64,000 nt of DNA from Dysgonomonas gadei ATCC BAA-286 (GCF_000213555.1 NZ_GL891981.1:46796-110795), one strand, 5' to 3'; shown: positions 28,845 through 36,916, counted from the first letter of the stretch. The notes: generated by a model from the letters alone, not told the origin. Translations and numbers: made by a program.

Positions 28845-28897
28845 AAAAATAATAATAAATCCTCACCTTGTAGTGAGAGAATCTTTTTATGGTTCTC
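28845..28897 (-). terminator. expression platform of the pfl cobalamin riboswitch
   Basis: On the - strand a hairpin CTCAC/GTGAG (28862-28866 with 28873-28877, 6-base loop) is followed by a U-rich tail (28845-28860), a plausible terminator. Just upstream in the RNA, GAGAA/TTCTC (28877-28881 with 28893-28897) can form a competing hairpin sharing its boundary base. The stems are short, so the mechanism is only inferred. Confidence 0.5.
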
Positions 28898-28929
28898 AAG
28901 CCTTATTTCCCGAAAGCTTTTTAATTGAT

Positions 28930-29199
28930 CAATTCTGGCAGGTCTTCTGGCTTACTCCATTTTTGAATTGCCTTCCCAATATTCAGTCAACAGTAAGCAG
29001 TTAACAGTTAACAAAAATGATAACGAATAACTGATGATCGATGGCTGTTAATCAGTGGCTATAAGTTTTGTTCAAAAATATCAGTGATTAGTATTAACCA
29101 TTCACTGAAAAGAGCTTACAGCAGCGGGTCTGCCCGGGATTCTCACCCGGTTCCCTTTTCACCATCCTTTAAGAACATAAAGGATGACACCAAAACCGT
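28930..29199 (-). promoter_or_regulatory. cobalamin riboswitch upstream of pflB
   Basis: Read on the - strand, the conserved parts of a cobalamin aptamer occur in order. They are GGTGTCATCC near the 5' end, AAAGGGAA, GGGTGAGAATCCCGGG, CAGACCCGCTGCTGTAA (the B12-box core), GGGAAGGC, and the 3' closing GCCAGAAGACCTGCC (ending at 28937). A variable arm is long and AT-rich and carries GTTAACTGTTAACTG-type repeats. The order, orientation and spacing leave little doubt about the family. Ligand preference (adenosyl- or methylcobalamin) is not settled. It points into the pflB-pflA-focA operon. Confidence 0.93.
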
Positions 29200-29201
29200 G
29201 A

Positions 29202-29209
29202 CAAAGGTA
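29202..29209 (-). promoter_or_regulatory. -7 box for the pfl riboswitch transcript
   Basis: On the - strand this reads TACCTTTG, a perfect TAnnTTTG box, a few bases before the start of the riboswitch and 12 bases past the nrdG stop. No good -33 TTG is visible. It would make the pfl operon independent of nrdDG transcription. Confidence 0.55.
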
Positions 29210-29220
29210 GCTATTTTATC

Positions 29221-29784
29221 TTAAATAGCTATATGACTGGTAGTAGAAAATTTATTTTGCATATGTATATGCGATAATTCTATACGGCGATTATTCCAAA
29301 TAACGACCGTTGCGCTTTTTAATGATTTTTCGACATCAATCAGCCGTTGGTTGCTGCTGCCTCTGAAGATAAGGGATTCGTCTTTCAGTGATTCAACATA
29401 TCGCCCGTCTACAAGTACATCTATATAGGGAAGTATCCGGGATAGCCTTTCTGACCTTATGATTTGCTCATATATATACCCGGTGTAACACCAGATATCT
29501 TTACCTGTTTCAGATTTGATCCGTCGGGCCAGTTCTGTAAATTCTTCTACTTGCATAAAAGGGTCGCCTCCTGTAAAAGTCACATTTGCAAACTCCGCTT
29601 CTTTAACCTCCTCCAGTAGGCTATCAATGGAGTATCCTTTACCATTGTCGATATTCCACGAATGGGAATTGTGACATCCTTTGCAAAGGTGTGTGCATCC
29701 GGCAGCGTAGATGGCCGTGCGGAATCCGGGGCCATCTACGGTGGTGTCGTGTATGATATCCAGTATTGATATATTATTATTCAT
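29221..29784 (-). CDS. nrdG: anaerobic ribonucleotide reductase activating protein
   Basis: This radical SAM enzyme makes the glycyl radical on NrdD. The CxxxCxxC cluster motif is Cys30, Cys34 and Cys37 (GCTHLCKGCHN), and NVTFTGGDPFMQ is the SAM-binding region. I chose the ATG at 29784 (187 residues, MNNNISILDI) over 29811. It overlaps the nrdD stop by 8 bases (ATGAATAA), a typical translational-coupling arrangement, and homologues begin near this point. The longer start would extend into nrdD without adding recognisable sequence. The C-terminal tail after IWNNRRIELSH is short and unremarkable. Confidence 0.95.
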   Translation of the reverse strand: MNNNISILDIIHDTTVDGPGFRTAIYAAGCTHLCKGCHNSHSWNIDNGKGYSIDSLLEEVKEAEFANVTFTGGDPFMQVEEFTELARRIKSETGKDIWCYTGYIYEQIIRSERLSRILPYIDVLVDGRYVESLKDESLIFRGSSNQRLIDVEKSLKSATVVIWNNRRIELSHIHMQNKFSTTSHIAI

Positions 29785-31984
29785 GGACGATGCGGTCGTT
29801 AAGTTCAGCAAGTTTCGCGCTATTCCATCTATCGGTAGTACCCACCAGATAGCCTGTTATGCGTTGCAGGCGGTCTATTTGCAAGCTTCCGCAACGAGGA
29901 CACTCATTTATTTGTGTAGCTGCATTTTCGTATCCGCATTTCAGGCAACGGTTCCGGTTATGGTTCACCGAAGCATAGCCGATATTGTATTTGTCCATCA
30001 TATCTACGACAGTCATAATGGCTTCGGGATTATGAGTTGCGTCACCATCCATTTCGACATAGAATATATGCCCGCCACGTGTAAGATCGTGATAAGGAGC
30101 TTCGATCTTGGCTTTCTGATGTGCGCTGCATGAATAATATACAGGTACATGGTTTGAGTTTGTATAATATTCCCGGTCTGTAATTCCTTCAATAAGTCCG
30201 AAATCTTTTTTGTCGCGCCTTGTAAACCGTCCGGCAAGTCCTTCGGCGGGAGTCGCCAGTACACTATAGTTATGCTGATATTTATCGGAATACTCATTTA
30301 CCCGGTCTCTCATATATGTTATCATTTCCAGACCTAGTTTCTGCGCATTTTCATCTTCTCCATGGTGCTTGCCTATAAGGGCGACCAAAGCCTCGGCAAG
30401 CCCGATGAAACCTATGCCGAGTGTACCCTGATTGATAACTTTCTCTATTGTATCCTCGCCTGCCAGCTGCTCGCAACCTTCCCATAGCACCGACATTAAC
30501 AAAGGAAACTGTTTGGGAGCGGCTGTCTTTTGGAACTCGAAGCGGCGATGCAATTGGAGAGCGGCCAGATCGAGCATCTGATCCAGTTTCCTGTAAAAGC
30601 AGTCGATCCTTTCCTTCTCGTTTTCCATGTTTCTGCATTCCAAAGCAATGCGCACCAGATTAAGTGTAGAGAAAGAAAGGTTGCCTCTGCCTACCGATGT
30701 TTTCTTTCCAAAACGGTTTTCAAATACGCGGGTACGGCAACCCATTGTTGCCACCTCGTACTCAAAACGGCGGGGATCGCTCTCCTTCCATTCTTCATGC
30801 TGGTTGAATGTCGCGTCCAGATTCAGGAAGTTAGGGAAGAAACGATGTGCGCTCACCTTGCATGCCAGTTGGTATAAATCGTAATTCCGGTCTGTTGGTA
30901 AATAGCTTACTCCCCGCTTCTTTTTCCATATCTGTATGGGGAAAATGGCTGTTACTCCATTGCCTACACCTTCGTCTGTGCTTATTAACAGTTCCCGCAT
31001 GATGCACCTTCCTTCGGCAGAAGTATCCGTTCCATAATTAATAGAACTGAATACCACCTGATTGCCTCCCCGGGAGTGTATGGTGTTCATGTTATGGATG
31101 AAGGCTTCCATCGACTGATGTACGCGGCTCACTGTGCGGTTTATGGCATGTTGGATAATTCTTTCGTCATTCTGCAACCCGGTCAGGTCTTTTGATAGAT
31201 AATCTTCTATCGAAATCTCATAAAGATGTTTATAGTCAAGTCCATTTATCTGTTCCAGCACTTTTATCTCTTCAATAAAGCTGCGTCTGACAAAAGGTGC
31301 CAGGTAGAAATCGAACGCAGGGATGGATTGGCCACCATGCATTTCATTCTGGGCTGTTTCCATAGATATACAGCCGAGCATGCTTGCAGTTTCAATACGT
31401 TTAGCTGGGCGTGATTCGCCATGTCCGGCATTGAATCCATGTTGAAGTATCTTATCTAGCGGGTGTTGTACGCAGGTGAGGCTTTTGGTCGGATAATAAT
31501 CCTTGTCATGAATATGTAAATAATTTCGGCGGACAGCTTCTTTTACCTCCGGTAGCAGCAAGTAGTCGTCGACAAAAGGCTTGGTTGTTTCACTTGCAAA
31601 TTTCATCATCATTCCTGCCGGGGTATCAGCGTTCATATTGGCGTTTTCGCGTGTGATATCATTCGATTTGGTCTCTATGATTTCGAGAAACATGTCCCGG
31701 GTCTTGGCTTTGCGGGCAATATTGCGTTGGTCGCGGTAAGCGATATATTTCTTGGCGGCTTCTTTGCGTGGGCTTTTCATCAGTTCCACTTCTACCATGT
31801 CCTGAATTTGCTCTACGGTCATTTGCTCGTTGCCTTGGCAAGAGATAAAATCCGTGATGCGTCTTATCAGGGAAGAGTCTTCTCCTTGTTCGGTGTGTAA
31901 CATGGCTTTGCGGATAGCTGCCATTATCTTTTCTTCATTGAAGCCGACTATGCGTCCGTCTCTTTTTATGACTGTTTGGATCAT
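29777..31984 (-). CDS. nrdD: anaerobic ribonucleoside-triphosphate reductase (class III)
   Basis: This 735-residue glycyl-radical enzyme reduces ribonucleoside triphosphates to deoxy forms without oxygen and without B12. An ATP-cone regulatory domain occupies residues 1-95 (VIKRDGRIVGFNEEKI). The ten-stranded barrel follows. Near the C-terminus four cysteines (CLKC and CPRC) bind structural zinc, and the radical Gly711 is in RITGYLVG. Length is within the usual 700-780. The gene forms an overlapping pair with nrdG and has a 190-base leader containing a cobalamin riboswitch. That arrangement fits a B12-independent enzyme being switched off when a B12-dependent reductase can work; no such reductase is in this window. 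Confidence 0.97.
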   Translation of the reverse strand: MIQTVIKRDGRIVGFNEEKIMAAIRKAMLHTEQGEDSSLIRRITDFISCQGNEQMTVEQIQDMVEVELMKSPRKEAAKKYIAYRDQRNIARKAKTRDMFLEIIETKSNDITRENANMNADTPAGMMMKFASETTKPFVDDYLLLPEVKEAVRRNYLHIHDKDYYPTKSLTCVQHPLDKILQHGFNAGHGESRPAKRIETASMLGCISMETAQNEMHGGQSIPAFDFYLAPFVRRSFIEEIKVLEQINGLDYKHLYEISIEDYLSKDLTGLQNDERIIQHAINRTVSRVHQSMEAFIHNMNTIHSRGGNQVVFSSINYGTDTSAEGRCIMRELLISTDEGVGNGVTAIFPIQIWKKKRGVSYLPTDRNYDLYQLACKVSAHRFFPNFLNLDATFNQHEEWKESDPRRFEYEVATMGCRTRVFENRFGKKTSVGRGNLSFSTLNLVRIALECRNMENEKERIDCFYRKLDQMLDLAALQLHRRFEFQKTAAPKQFPLLMSVLWEGCEQLAGEDTIEKVINQGTLGIGFIGLAEALVALIGKHHGEDENAQKLGLEMITYMRDRVNEYSDKYQHNYSVLATPAEGLAGRFTRRDKKDFGLIEGITDREYYTNSNHVPVYYSCSAHQKAKIEAPYHDLTRGGHIFYVEMDGDATHNPEAIMTVVDMMDKYNIGYASVNHNRNRCLKCGYENAATQINECPRCGSLQIDRLQRITGYLVGTTDRWNSAKLAELNDRIVHE

Positions 31985-32004
31985 GGGTGTATTATGTTAT
32001 AAGT

Positions 32005-32040
32005 AAAAGAAAGTATTCGACACGCTTTCGCGTCGTCAAT
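32005..32040 (-). terminator. possible expression platform hairpin before nrdD
   Basis: On the - strand GACGCG and CGTGTC (32029-32034 with 32019-32024) form a 6-bp hairpin with one G-U pair and a four-base loop. It is followed by a U-rich ACTTTCTTTTACTT tract. It is a weak terminator candidate between the riboswitch and the nrdD start. Confidence 0.4.
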
Positions 32041-32174
32041 TGTTAATTAATGATACATTGTTTCAATGTAACTGACGGGGATAGAGACCAAAATAGGCGA
32101 AGAGAGATTAATGATGTAAAGTCACCGCATATTCTATTCTATCGCTTTTCTCCCGAAAGCTACGAATGTATACA

Positions 32175-32340
32175 CGGCAGGTCTTCTGACTCATTTCTCT
32201 GCTAGGCGCCTTCCCAATATTCAGTTGTCTGTTGATCAGTGGCGTGAGAGCCTAACTTTTTCTTGAAATTTACAGCTACGGGGATAGTTCAGGACTTGCA
32301 CCTGATTCCCTTTTCATCCGATTTTATTTCAGAACCGTAT
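32175..32340 (-). promoter_or_regulatory. cobalamin riboswitch upstream of nrdD-nrdG
   Basis: On the - strand the aptamer signature reads GGTTCTGAAA, GAAAAGGGAATCAGGTG, CAAGTCCTGAAC, CCCGTAGCTGTAA, GGGAAGGCGCC and GTCAGAAGACCTGCC in the correct order. Its peripheral arm is compact, unlike the other two. It shares a 17-base identical block (32208-32224) with the pfl riboswitch (28970-28986). The leader continues 190 bases to the nrdD start. Confidence 0.93.
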
Positions 32341-32347
32341 ATGACAA

Positions 32348-32355
32348 CAAAGGTA
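32348..32355 (-). promoter_or_regulatory. -7 box for the nrdDG transcript
   Basis: On the - strand this is TACCTTTG, identical to the box before the pfl riboswitch. A TTG lies 23 bases upstream, slightly farther than the usual 19-21. Transcription would begin just before the riboswitch. Confidence 0.55.
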
Positions 32356-32604
32356 GATTATTTTTTTTATATGGTTTTCAAAAATGAGATTTATTTATTT
32401 TAAAATAATGACTAAGTTTTCCAAAATAAATTGTAAATGTCATATTATTAGATAAATAAAATTTTTATATTGTTGAAAAGTTTTCCAAATCGGATAATTT
32501 ATGATATTAATTTATCTTTATTCCAGATGATTTACCGATAGTTACAGAAAAAATACTTTCTTAATATATTATTATTTCAATTTTTTATTCCAACTTTGTA
32601 TCCA

Positions 32605-32827
32605 ATTATTGGTGTTACAAGTCCGCATCTTCGGATAAGTAATGAAAAGGGAATCAGGTGCAAGTCCTGAACAGACCCGCTGCTGTAAACTCTTTTCAGT
32701 GAACAGTTAACAGTCATCAGTTAACATTCATTGATGTTGTTCCGGGCGATACCCAATGCCACTGGTCGACAGATAACTGTCTATCGGGAAGGCTGCACGG
32801 AGCAAGAGTAAGTCAGAAGACCTGCCA
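32605..32827 (+). promoter_or_regulatory. cobalamin riboswitch upstream of yjjP-yjjB
   Basis: On the + strand the order is ATTGGTGTTAC, GAAAAGGGAATCAGGTG, CAAGTCCTGAACAG, ACCCGCTGCTGTAA, TCGGGAAGGC and GTCAGAAGACCTGCC (ending 32826), a complete cobalamin aptamer. Its variable arm contains CAGTTAACAGTCATCAGTTA-type sequence shared with an intergenic repeat at 39165-39181. About 190 bases of leader follow before the yjjP-like start. They include a 6-bp hairpin GTTATG/CATAAC (32935-32950) but no clear terminator, so control could be at translation. A near -7 box CAACTTTG lies at 32591-32598. Confidence 0.92.
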
Positions 32828-33020
32828 GTAATAGTATGATTTTGTCTTTCGAGGATTAGAGGCAAGTCGGAGAAGTGAAAATTCATGTTCGGATAGAGCC
32901 GGTTTTGTGTAACAGTCAAAGTTGCATTGTTTTAGTTATGTATGCATAACAGAAATCTCTATTTAAGGTATCGACGGAATTATTTATTCTCCCGCAGATT
33001 AATTTTATAAAGCGAACAAA

Positions 33021-33815
33021 ATGGAAAATGTTTGGCCAAAGGACAAAGGCATGTCCGCAACAAAATTTGCCGATCTGATTTTGGAGGTAAGTACAATTCT
33101 TCTGGAATCGGGAGCTCACTGTGAACGTATAAACCGGAATGTGCAGCGTATTGCCGAAACGACTTGTTATAAAGTGGAGATGCTTCTCACCTTTACTGCT
33201 GTATCAGTAACGGTTACAGATCGTGAAAATCCCGAAAATACAGTAACCGGAAACAGGCGGGTGAGGCATCACGGGGCACATTTCGGTGTGTTGACCAATA
33301 CCAGTTTGCTGACATGGGATCTTTTCGAGAATAAAATATCGTTGGATGAGCTCGAAAATTGCCTGAATGAGATAAAAGTGGCACCGAAACATCCTGTATG
33401 GCTGATACGTGTTTTTATAGGGGTAGCATGCGGTTGTTTGTGTTTGCTTGCCGGAGGCGACTGGGTGGATGGGGCTTTTGCCTTTATAGCATCACTTATG
33501 GGGCTTACTGTGCGTCAGGAAATGGTAAAGAAGGGCTTTAATCTGATGGTTGCCGTTGTAAGTTCTGCTTTTATGACTACAACGATCTCCGGCATGAATG
33601 TATTGTTCGGTTGTGGTTTATCGCCCGATATATCGGTAGCAACAGCCGTGTTGTTTCTGATACCGGGTGTCCCGTTGATTAATTGTATTATAGATTTGCT
33701 GGAGGGGTATATACCCACAGGTATTGCGCGTGGAGCATTCGGCGGCTTTATTTTGCTATGTATAGCGATCGGCATGTTTATGAGTATGTCATTGATAGGT
33801 ATTAATAATTTTTAG
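33021..33815 (+). CDS. yjjP: YjjP-like subunit of a ThrE/YjjPB-family exporter
   Basis: This 264-residue protein has the ThrE_1 (DUF1212) domain found in threonine/serine exporters and in E. coli YjjP (256 residues). A soluble N-terminal half (about 1-130, with LLESGAHCERINRNVQRIAE and a VTVTDRENP-type segment) precedes about five hydrophobic helices, including FIGVACGCLCLLAGGDWVDG and TAVLFLIPGVPLINCIIDLL. The next gene encodes the DUF3815 partner 2 bp later, so the two halves probably form one inner-membrane transporter. YjjPB is reported as a succinate exporter in E. coli, and larger fused relatives export threonine. The riboswitch upstream ties it to B12, which favours succinate as an inference. 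Confidence 0.85.
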   Translation: MENVWPKDKGMSATKFADLILEVSTILLESGAHCERINRNVQRIAETTCYKVEMLLTFTAVSVTVTDRENPENTVTGNRRVRHHGAHFGVLTNTSLLTWDLFENKISLDELENCLNEIKVAPKHPVWLIRVFIGVACGCLCLLAGGDWVDGAFAFIASLMGLTVRQEMVKKGFNLMVAVVSSAFMTTTISGMNVLFGCGLSPDISVATAVLFLIPGVPLINCIIDLLEGYIPTGIARGAFGGFILLCIAIGMFMSMSLIGINNF

Positions 33816-33817
33816 AG

Positions 33818-34321
33818 ATGATAGTCGATATAGTAAGAGATGCTTTTCTGAGCTTTTTTGTGGCAATAGGTTTTGCCCTTCTTTTCGAGACTCCCCGAAA
33901 AGCTTTGCTTATTGCAGGATTGTTGGGAGGAGTAGGGCATTGTATCCGTTTTGCGCTGTTGCAATCGGATTATGGTTTAGTTGCATCTACACTTTGCGGA
34001 ACTGTATTCATCGGGCTTGCCGGTATATATTGTGCTCATCGCATACATACACCGCCTGTTGTATTTACGCTTCCGGCCTGTATAACGATGATTCCCGGGT
34101 TGTATGCCTATCGTACGATGCTCGGTTGCATCAGGATATACGAAGAGGGGAGTGATATCGAAGGATCATCCTTGTTGCAGGATACTGCATATAACTTTAT
34201 TCTTACCTCTTCGCTATTGTTTTGTCTGGCTATTGGTATTTGTATTGCAGCTCTGGTTTTTCGGAAGAAGAGTGTGAAGGAGATAAAGAAAATCAAAGAT
34301 CTGGGGATAAAGATTTTCTGA
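33818..34321 (+). CDS. yjjB: YjjB-like subunit of a ThrE/YjjPB-family exporter
   Basis: This 167-residue membrane protein matches the ThrE_2/DUF3815 partner (E. coli YjjB, 157 residues). About five hydrophobic segments are visible, with the family-like FALLFETPRKALLIAGLLGG and PACITMIPGLYAYRTM stretches. It starts 2 bp after the stop of the YjjP-like gene, which indicates translational coupling and a two-part transporter. No terminator is obvious downstream. The substrate is inferred only by homology and context: succinate for YjjPB, or amino acids for ThrE relatives. Confidence 0.83.
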   Translation: MIVDIVRDAFLSFFVAIGFALLFETPRKALLIAGLLGGVGHCIRFALLQSDYGLVASTLCGTVFIGLAGIYCAHRIHTPPVVFTLPACITMIPGLYAYRTMLGCIRIYEEGSDIEGSSLLQDTAYNFILTSSLLFCLAIGICIAALVFRKKSVKEIKKIKDLGIKIF

Positions 34322-34623
34322 TTTCCAGAGGATGCAGCGAGTGCTTCGTAGTGTTAACAATAACTAATCGATGTAAGAAATCGGGAATCGGGGCGACTAA
34401 CTGTTTGTATCTAGGTTAAGAGGCTTAACTAAGTGAAAACTAGAAATTAAAGATGGATGCCGGATTGCAACTTGTTCTGACCGATTTACTTAGATGGCAA
34501 ACACGTAAGCCTCTGGCCTTAAAAAAGCTTATAATCAAGGATTAATTAAAAGGGAAATCCTATGGAAATAAGTTTTTATGTATATTTGTAGGCTTTATCG
34601 ATTAATTTAACAAATACTCAAAT
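34322..34623. other. intergenic region before dapB
   Basis: I see no gene. A perfect -7 box TATATTTG lies at 34581-34588, about 35 bases before the dapB start, without a matching TTG at the usual distance. Confidence 0.45.
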
Positions 34624-35340
34624 ATGAATATAGCTCTCATCGGATATGGTAAAATGGGACATGAAATAGAAAAGATAGCTATTTCGAGAGGTCACAGTAT
34701 TGTATCTATCATAGATGTAAATAATCCGGACGATTTCGGTTCGCCCGCGTTTAAGAGTGCCGATGTGGCAATTGAATTTTCTACGCCTGACAGTGCAATA
34801 GATAATTATAGGAAATGCTTTGCCGCACAAGTCCCTGTGGTTGCAGGTACAACCGGATGGCTCGAGCATATGGATGAAGTGAAAAAAGCGTGTTCGGAAG
34901 GCGGACAGACTTTCTTTTACGCATCGAATTATAGTCTGGGAGTAAATATATTCTTTGTATTGAATAAGTATCTGGCGCGGATAATGAATAATTATCCGGA
35001 TTATGATGTGAAGATGGAGGAGATACATCATATTCATAAACTGGATGCCCCGAGCGGAACAGCTATAACGCTTGCAGAAGGTGTCATTGAAAATATCAGC
35101 CGCAAAGAACGGTGGAATCTTGAAGTTGAAGAAAAACAATCAGATCTGGCTATTCATTGTATTCGTGAAGGCGAAGTTCCCGGGATACACGAAATAATAT
35201 ATGAGTCGGAGGCCGATATTATCAGCATCAAGCATGATGCGAAAAGCCGGAAAGGATTTGCTTTGGGTGCAGTCGTTGCCGCCGAATTTACCAAAGGTAA
35301 AAAAGGCTTTTTGGGAATGAATGATATGCTTAAATTTTAA
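34624..35340 (+). CDS. dapB: 4-hydroxy-tetrahydrodipicolinate reductase
   Basis: This 238-residue enzyme reduces 4-hydroxy-tetrahydrodipicolinate with NAD(P)H in lysine and diaminopimelate synthesis. The N-terminal Rossmann motif is IALIGYGKMG. VAGTTGW is the conserved dinucleotide-site segment. The catalytic region EIHHIHKLDAPSGTAITLAEG matches the family signature, with the His-His pair and Lys. It is somewhat short against E. coli (273), as usual in Bacteroidales. It is first in a dapB-lepB-lepB paralogue-wbqC array, 32 bp before lepB. Confidence 0.96.
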   Translation: MNIALIGYGKMGHEIEKIAISRGHSIVSIIDVNNPDDFGSPAFKSADVAIEFSTPDSAIDNYRKCFAAQVPVVAGTTGWLEHMDEVKKACSEGGQTFFYASNYSLGVNIFFVLNKYLARIMNNYPDYDVKMEEIHHIHKLDAPSGTAITLAEGVIENISRKERWNLEVEEKQSDLAIHCIREGEVPGIHEIIYESEADIISIKHDAKSRKGFALGAVVAAEFTKGKKGFLGMNDMLKF

Positions 35341-35372
35341 AATAAGGTTGTAAACCTGCTTTTACTTAGAAT

Positions 35373-36890
35373 ATGGAAAATAACACGAGAAAAGATAGCG
35401 CACAACAAAAACGGAAACCCGGTATAAGGCAATGGATATATGCCATCCTTGCCTGCGTATTATGTGTTTTATTTGTTATCTGGACAGGCTATTGGGGAGT
35501 ATTGATTCTTATCCCCGTTTTTATAGATATCTATATTACGAAATTTATCCCGTGGGGAGCATGGCGCAATGCCAAGAATCCGCATGTGAGGAAAGTGCTC
35601 GACTGGGTAGATGCTATTGTTTTCGCATTGGTAGGTGTATGGATCATTAATACATTCTTTTTCCAGAATTACCAGATACCGACTTCGTCTCTTGAAAAAT
35701 CGCTCTTAGTCGGAGACTTCCTTTGTGTAAGTAAAGTTAGTTACGGGGCGCGTTCTCCGATGACTCCATTTTCACTTCCATTGATGCAGCATACATTTCC
35801 TGTTGGCGGATTTAAGTCCTATCTGGAAAAACCGCAATTGGAATATAAACGGTTTACAGGTACAGGGCACATAGAGCGCAATGATATAGTCGTGTTCAAC
35901 TATCCGTCCGGAGATACGGTAGCACTTAATTATCAGAATGCAGATTATTATGCAATAGCTAAAAAGGTTGGACGTGATGCGGTATGGAGCGATAAAAGGA
36001 CATATGGAGATATAGTATACAGACCTGTAGACAGACGGGAAAATTATGTAAAACGGTGTGTCGGACTGCCCGGAGAAACGATAGAACTTATAAATGATAT
36101 TGTTTACATAAATGATAAACCGATTGCCAGCCCGGAGAATATGCAGCTATTGTATTTTATCCAGACAGACGGTACTGAGATAGCTCCAAAGATATTTGAA
36201 GAATTAGGAGCCAGCGAGGATGACTATTTGTATACCAACAGTATGGGGCAAAAAATGGTATATTCTTTTAATCCCATGGGGATAGATGGCGCAGACAGTG
36301 TGAGGTTGGTCAGCCTCGGATTTAAGTACAATAATGGAGGTTTTGGCCTCGCATATCAGGTTCCTCTGACAAAAGCAATGGTCGAAAAAATAAAAGAAAA
36401 ACCATTTGTACTGACTGTATTCCCAATGAATGAGTTTAAGAAAAAAGCGGGGATTAAGCGTGATACTAATAATGGCGACTATGTATATCCTCTTACATGG
36501 ACTCAGGATTGCTATTCGGGAGACTTTCCTAAACTATGGATTCCTAAGCGCGGCGAAACTATAAAATTTGATACAGATGTGGATTACAAAGTCGCGGCTT
36601 ATATCCGTTGCATCAAAAATTATGAACATAATGATTTTGACTACCGTGACGGCAAAGTGTATATCAACGGGCAGGAAGCCGATTCTTATACATTCAAATA
36701 CGACTATTACTTTATGATGGGTGATAACCGTGACAATTCAGCCGATTCTCGTGCCTGGGGATTTGTTCCCGAAGACCATGTGGTGGGTAAACCATTATTT
36801 ATATGGTTGTCTCTGGATAAAGATAAAGGATGGTTTAGTGGTAAGATTCGCTGGAACAGATTATTTACATCGGGGAATAAGACGAAATAG
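35373..36890 (+). CDS. lepB: signal peptidase I
   Basis: This membrane serine protease removes Sec signal peptides on the outer side of the inner membrane. Two or three hydrophobic segments lie in residues 20-95. The nucleophile is Ser106 in QIPTSSLEKSLLVGD (equivalent to the SGSMxPTL box), and the general base is Lys227 in NYVKRCVGLPGE. Box E is present as MMGDNRDNSADSRAWGFV near residue 450. At 505 residues it is much longer than most, because of an insertion between the Lys box and box E that is typical of Bacteroidales. The paralogue downstream lacks both catalytic residues. Confidence 0.95.
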   Translation: MENNTRKDSAQQKRKPGIRQWIYAILACVLCVLFVIWTGYWGVLILIPVFIDIYITKFIPWGAWRNAKNPHVRKVLDWVDAIVFALVGVWIINTFFFQNYQIPTSSLEKSLLVGDFLCVSKVSYGARSPMTPFSLPLMQHTFPVGGFKSYLEKPQLEYKRFTGTGHIERNDIVVFNYPSGDTVALNYQNADYYAIAKKVGRDAVWSDKRTYGDIVYRPVDRRENYVKRCVGLPGETIELINDIVYINDKPIASPENMQLLYFIQTDGTEIAPKIFEELGASEDDYLYTNSMGQKMVYSFNPMGIDGADSVRLVSLGFKYNNGGFGLAYQVPLTKAMVEKIKEKPFVLTVFPMNEFKKKAGIKRDTNNGDYVYPLTWTQDCYSGDFPKLWIPKRGETIKFDTDVDYKVAAYIRCIKNYEHNDFDYRDGKVYINGQEADSYTFKYDYYFMMGDNRDNSADSRAWGFVPEDHVVGKPLFIWLSLDKDKGWFSGKIRWNRLFTSGNKTK

Positions 36891-36916
36891 TCCCCCTAAA
36901 TCCCTTCAGGGGGACT
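36889..36916. repeat. GC-rich inverted repeat between the lepB paralogues
   Basis: AGTCCCCCT (36889-36897) and AGGGGGACT (36908-36916) form a 9-bp stem with a 10-base loop and overlap the lepB stop codon. A TGTAAC-rich segment with GGGCGAAGTAAC follows (36950-36990). A similar sequence lies reversed at 44097-44123. It looks like a dispersed repeat rather than a terminator, having no T-run. Confidence 0.6.

Noticed and set aside
29711..30133. 140-codon open frame antisense to nrdD-nrdG
   Set aside because: It overlaps two clear genes on the opposite strand and has no start signal or family match.
28717..33020. T-box or other riboswitch class for the three leaders
   Set aside because: All three carry the ordered cobalamin core and the closing AAGACCTGCC, so other classes do not fit.
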